From: Lacticaseibacillus zeae DSM 20178 = KCTC 3804
Lineage (GTDB): Bacteria; Bacillota; Bacilli; Lactobacillales; Lactobacillaceae
Assembly (NCBI RefSeq): GCF_000260435.1
Contig: NZ_BACQ01000022.1
Location: forward strand, 40,498-104,497
DNA: 64,000 nt
Direction of reading: 5' to 3'
Shown: piece by piece, positions 63,383-64,000 of the stretch
Layout of the letters: every line of letters starts with the position of its first letter
Numbering within the stretch: the stretch's first letter is position 1
Made by a program: the position numbers and the translations under genes
The notes under the pieces: model-generated
What the model saw: only the letters and a program-made list of their open reading frames with translations
The model's database searches: none
Told to the model about the DNA's origin: nothing

Positions 63383-64000
63383 ATGTCAAGAGAACCCGTT
63401 GTCCAAGTGACAGCCCTGCAGCAAGGTTACGGTCAAAAAATCGTCCTTAGCGACATTGATCTCTCCTTAAATCGTGGGCAAATCCTGGCTTTAATCGGTC
63501 CAAGCGGTGCGGGCAAAACAACCTTGATCCGTAGCATTATGGGCATGATACGCCCCCAATCCGGTCAGGTACTGGTTTTTAATCAACCTGTCCCTGATCG
63601 ATTGCTTTTAGCGCGGATCGGGTTCATGGCCCAAACTGACGCCCTTTACGAAAGCTTGACCGGCGCTGAAAATTTAACTTTTTTTGCCAAAATGCAAAGC
63701 GTCAAGCAGACACAAATGACCGGGCAATTGCGCTACGCTGCGCATGTTGTTGACTTGCAATCTGCCCTCGATCAAAGCGTCAGAACTTACTCCGGCGGCA
63801 TGAAACGACGACTATCACTTGCCATCGCGTTGATCAGCAAACAGCCGCTTCTGATTCTGGATGAACCGACTATCGGCATTGATCCTGAGTTACGCCGCAA
63901 AATCTGGCAGGAATTGCACCGATTGGCGAGCGATCAGGGTGTCGCGATTATTTTAACAACCCATGTCATGGCTGACGCCGAAGAAGCCGATGTGCTCATG
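63383..64000 (+). CDS. ABC transporter ATP-binding protein (3' end outside window)
   Basis: 206 codons visible. Walker A IGPSGAGKTT, Q-loop MAQTD, signature YSGGMKRRLS, Walker B LLILDEPTIGIDP and switch His in LTTHVM are all present. It is the nucleotide-binding subunit of an exporter-like (CcmA/DrrA type) system, in which the membrane subunit usually follows. Control by a TetR-type repressor is suggested by the operator just upstream, so a drug or toxic-compound exporter is a reasonable guess. Confidence 0.92.
   Translation, partial: MSREPVVQVTALQQGYGQKIVLSDIDLSLNRGQILALIGPSGAGKTTLIRSIMGMIRPQSGQVLVFNQPVPDRLLLARIGFMAQTDALYESLTGAENLTFFAKMQSVKQTQMTGQLRYAAHVVDLQSALDQSVRTYSGGMKRRLSLAIALISKQPLLILDEPTIGIDPELRRKIWQELHRLASDQGVAIILTTHVMADAEEADVLM

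Overview
The window is chromosomal DNA of a low-to-moderate GC lactic acid bacterium, most likely Lacticaseibacillus (casei/paracasei/rhamnosus group). The evidence is a tmRNA whose tag reads AKNENSYALAA, the gatCAB-camS-ligA-pcrA block, a seven-gene comG operon, the cdaA-cdaR-glmM operon followed by glmS, and strong AGGAGG ribosome sites with many GTG/TTG starts. Species cannot be fixed from the sequence alone. No rRNA, tRNA, CRISPR array or intact insertion sequence was seen.

Layout. 1-5.4 kb: the start of an MFS transporter, a surface-anchored GH3 N-acetylhexosaminidase, an rRNA uracil methyltransferase and a diacylglycerol kinase-like lipid kinase. 5.6-14.3 kb: the leftward housekeeping block pcrA-ligA-camS-gatC-gatA-gatB (helicase, ligase, lipoprotein, tRNA amidotransferase). 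14.5-23.8 kb: an SGNH lipoprotein, a zinc-ribbon membrane protein, a tiny membrane protein, a LexA-boxed Y-family polymerase with a partner gene, an ACT-domain protein, an acetyltransferase, a two-component system and an SdpI-like membrane protein. 23.88-24.24 kb: ssrA (tmRNA).

24.23-38.40 kb: a 14.2-kb mobile island inserted in the 3' end of ssrA, bounded by a 13-bp direct repeat. It carries a rightward repressor and integrase. Leftward it carries an AlpA/Xis-like HTH protein, small unknowns, a prim-pol, an SF3 primase-helicase, an iteron-rich putative origin, a head-closure protein, HNH, small and large terminase, portal, a protease-capsid fusion and a head-tail connector. There are no tail, holin, lysin or baseplate genes. 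This is the gene set expected of a capsid-forming phage-inducible chromosomal island (cf-PICI), a satellite that builds its own heads and takes tails from a helper phage. The large terminase has an in-frame TGA, so this copy may be crippled. Two small stress/membrane genes next to attL look like cargo.

38.4-40.7 kb: an AT-richer accessory patch with two full paralogs of an unknown 73-residue protein, a decayed third copy and other fragments. 40.8-49.2 kb: a GH36 alpha-galactosidase, a four-gene cluster with two PlsC-type acyltransferases flanking two GT8 glycosyltransferases (probably surface glycolipid synthesis), and an amino acid permease. 49.5-54.3 kb: a YtxK-like methyltransferase and comGA-GG (competence pseudopilus). 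54.4-64 kb: a YebC-family regulator, a VanZ-like protein, PepF, GlmS, GlmM, CdaR, CdaA (amino-sugar and c-di-AMP metabolism) and the start of an ABC transporter behind a TetR-type palindrome. A family of long imperfect palindromes (about 100-125 bp) recurs in three intergenic places (16.9, 46.8 and 49.3 kb).
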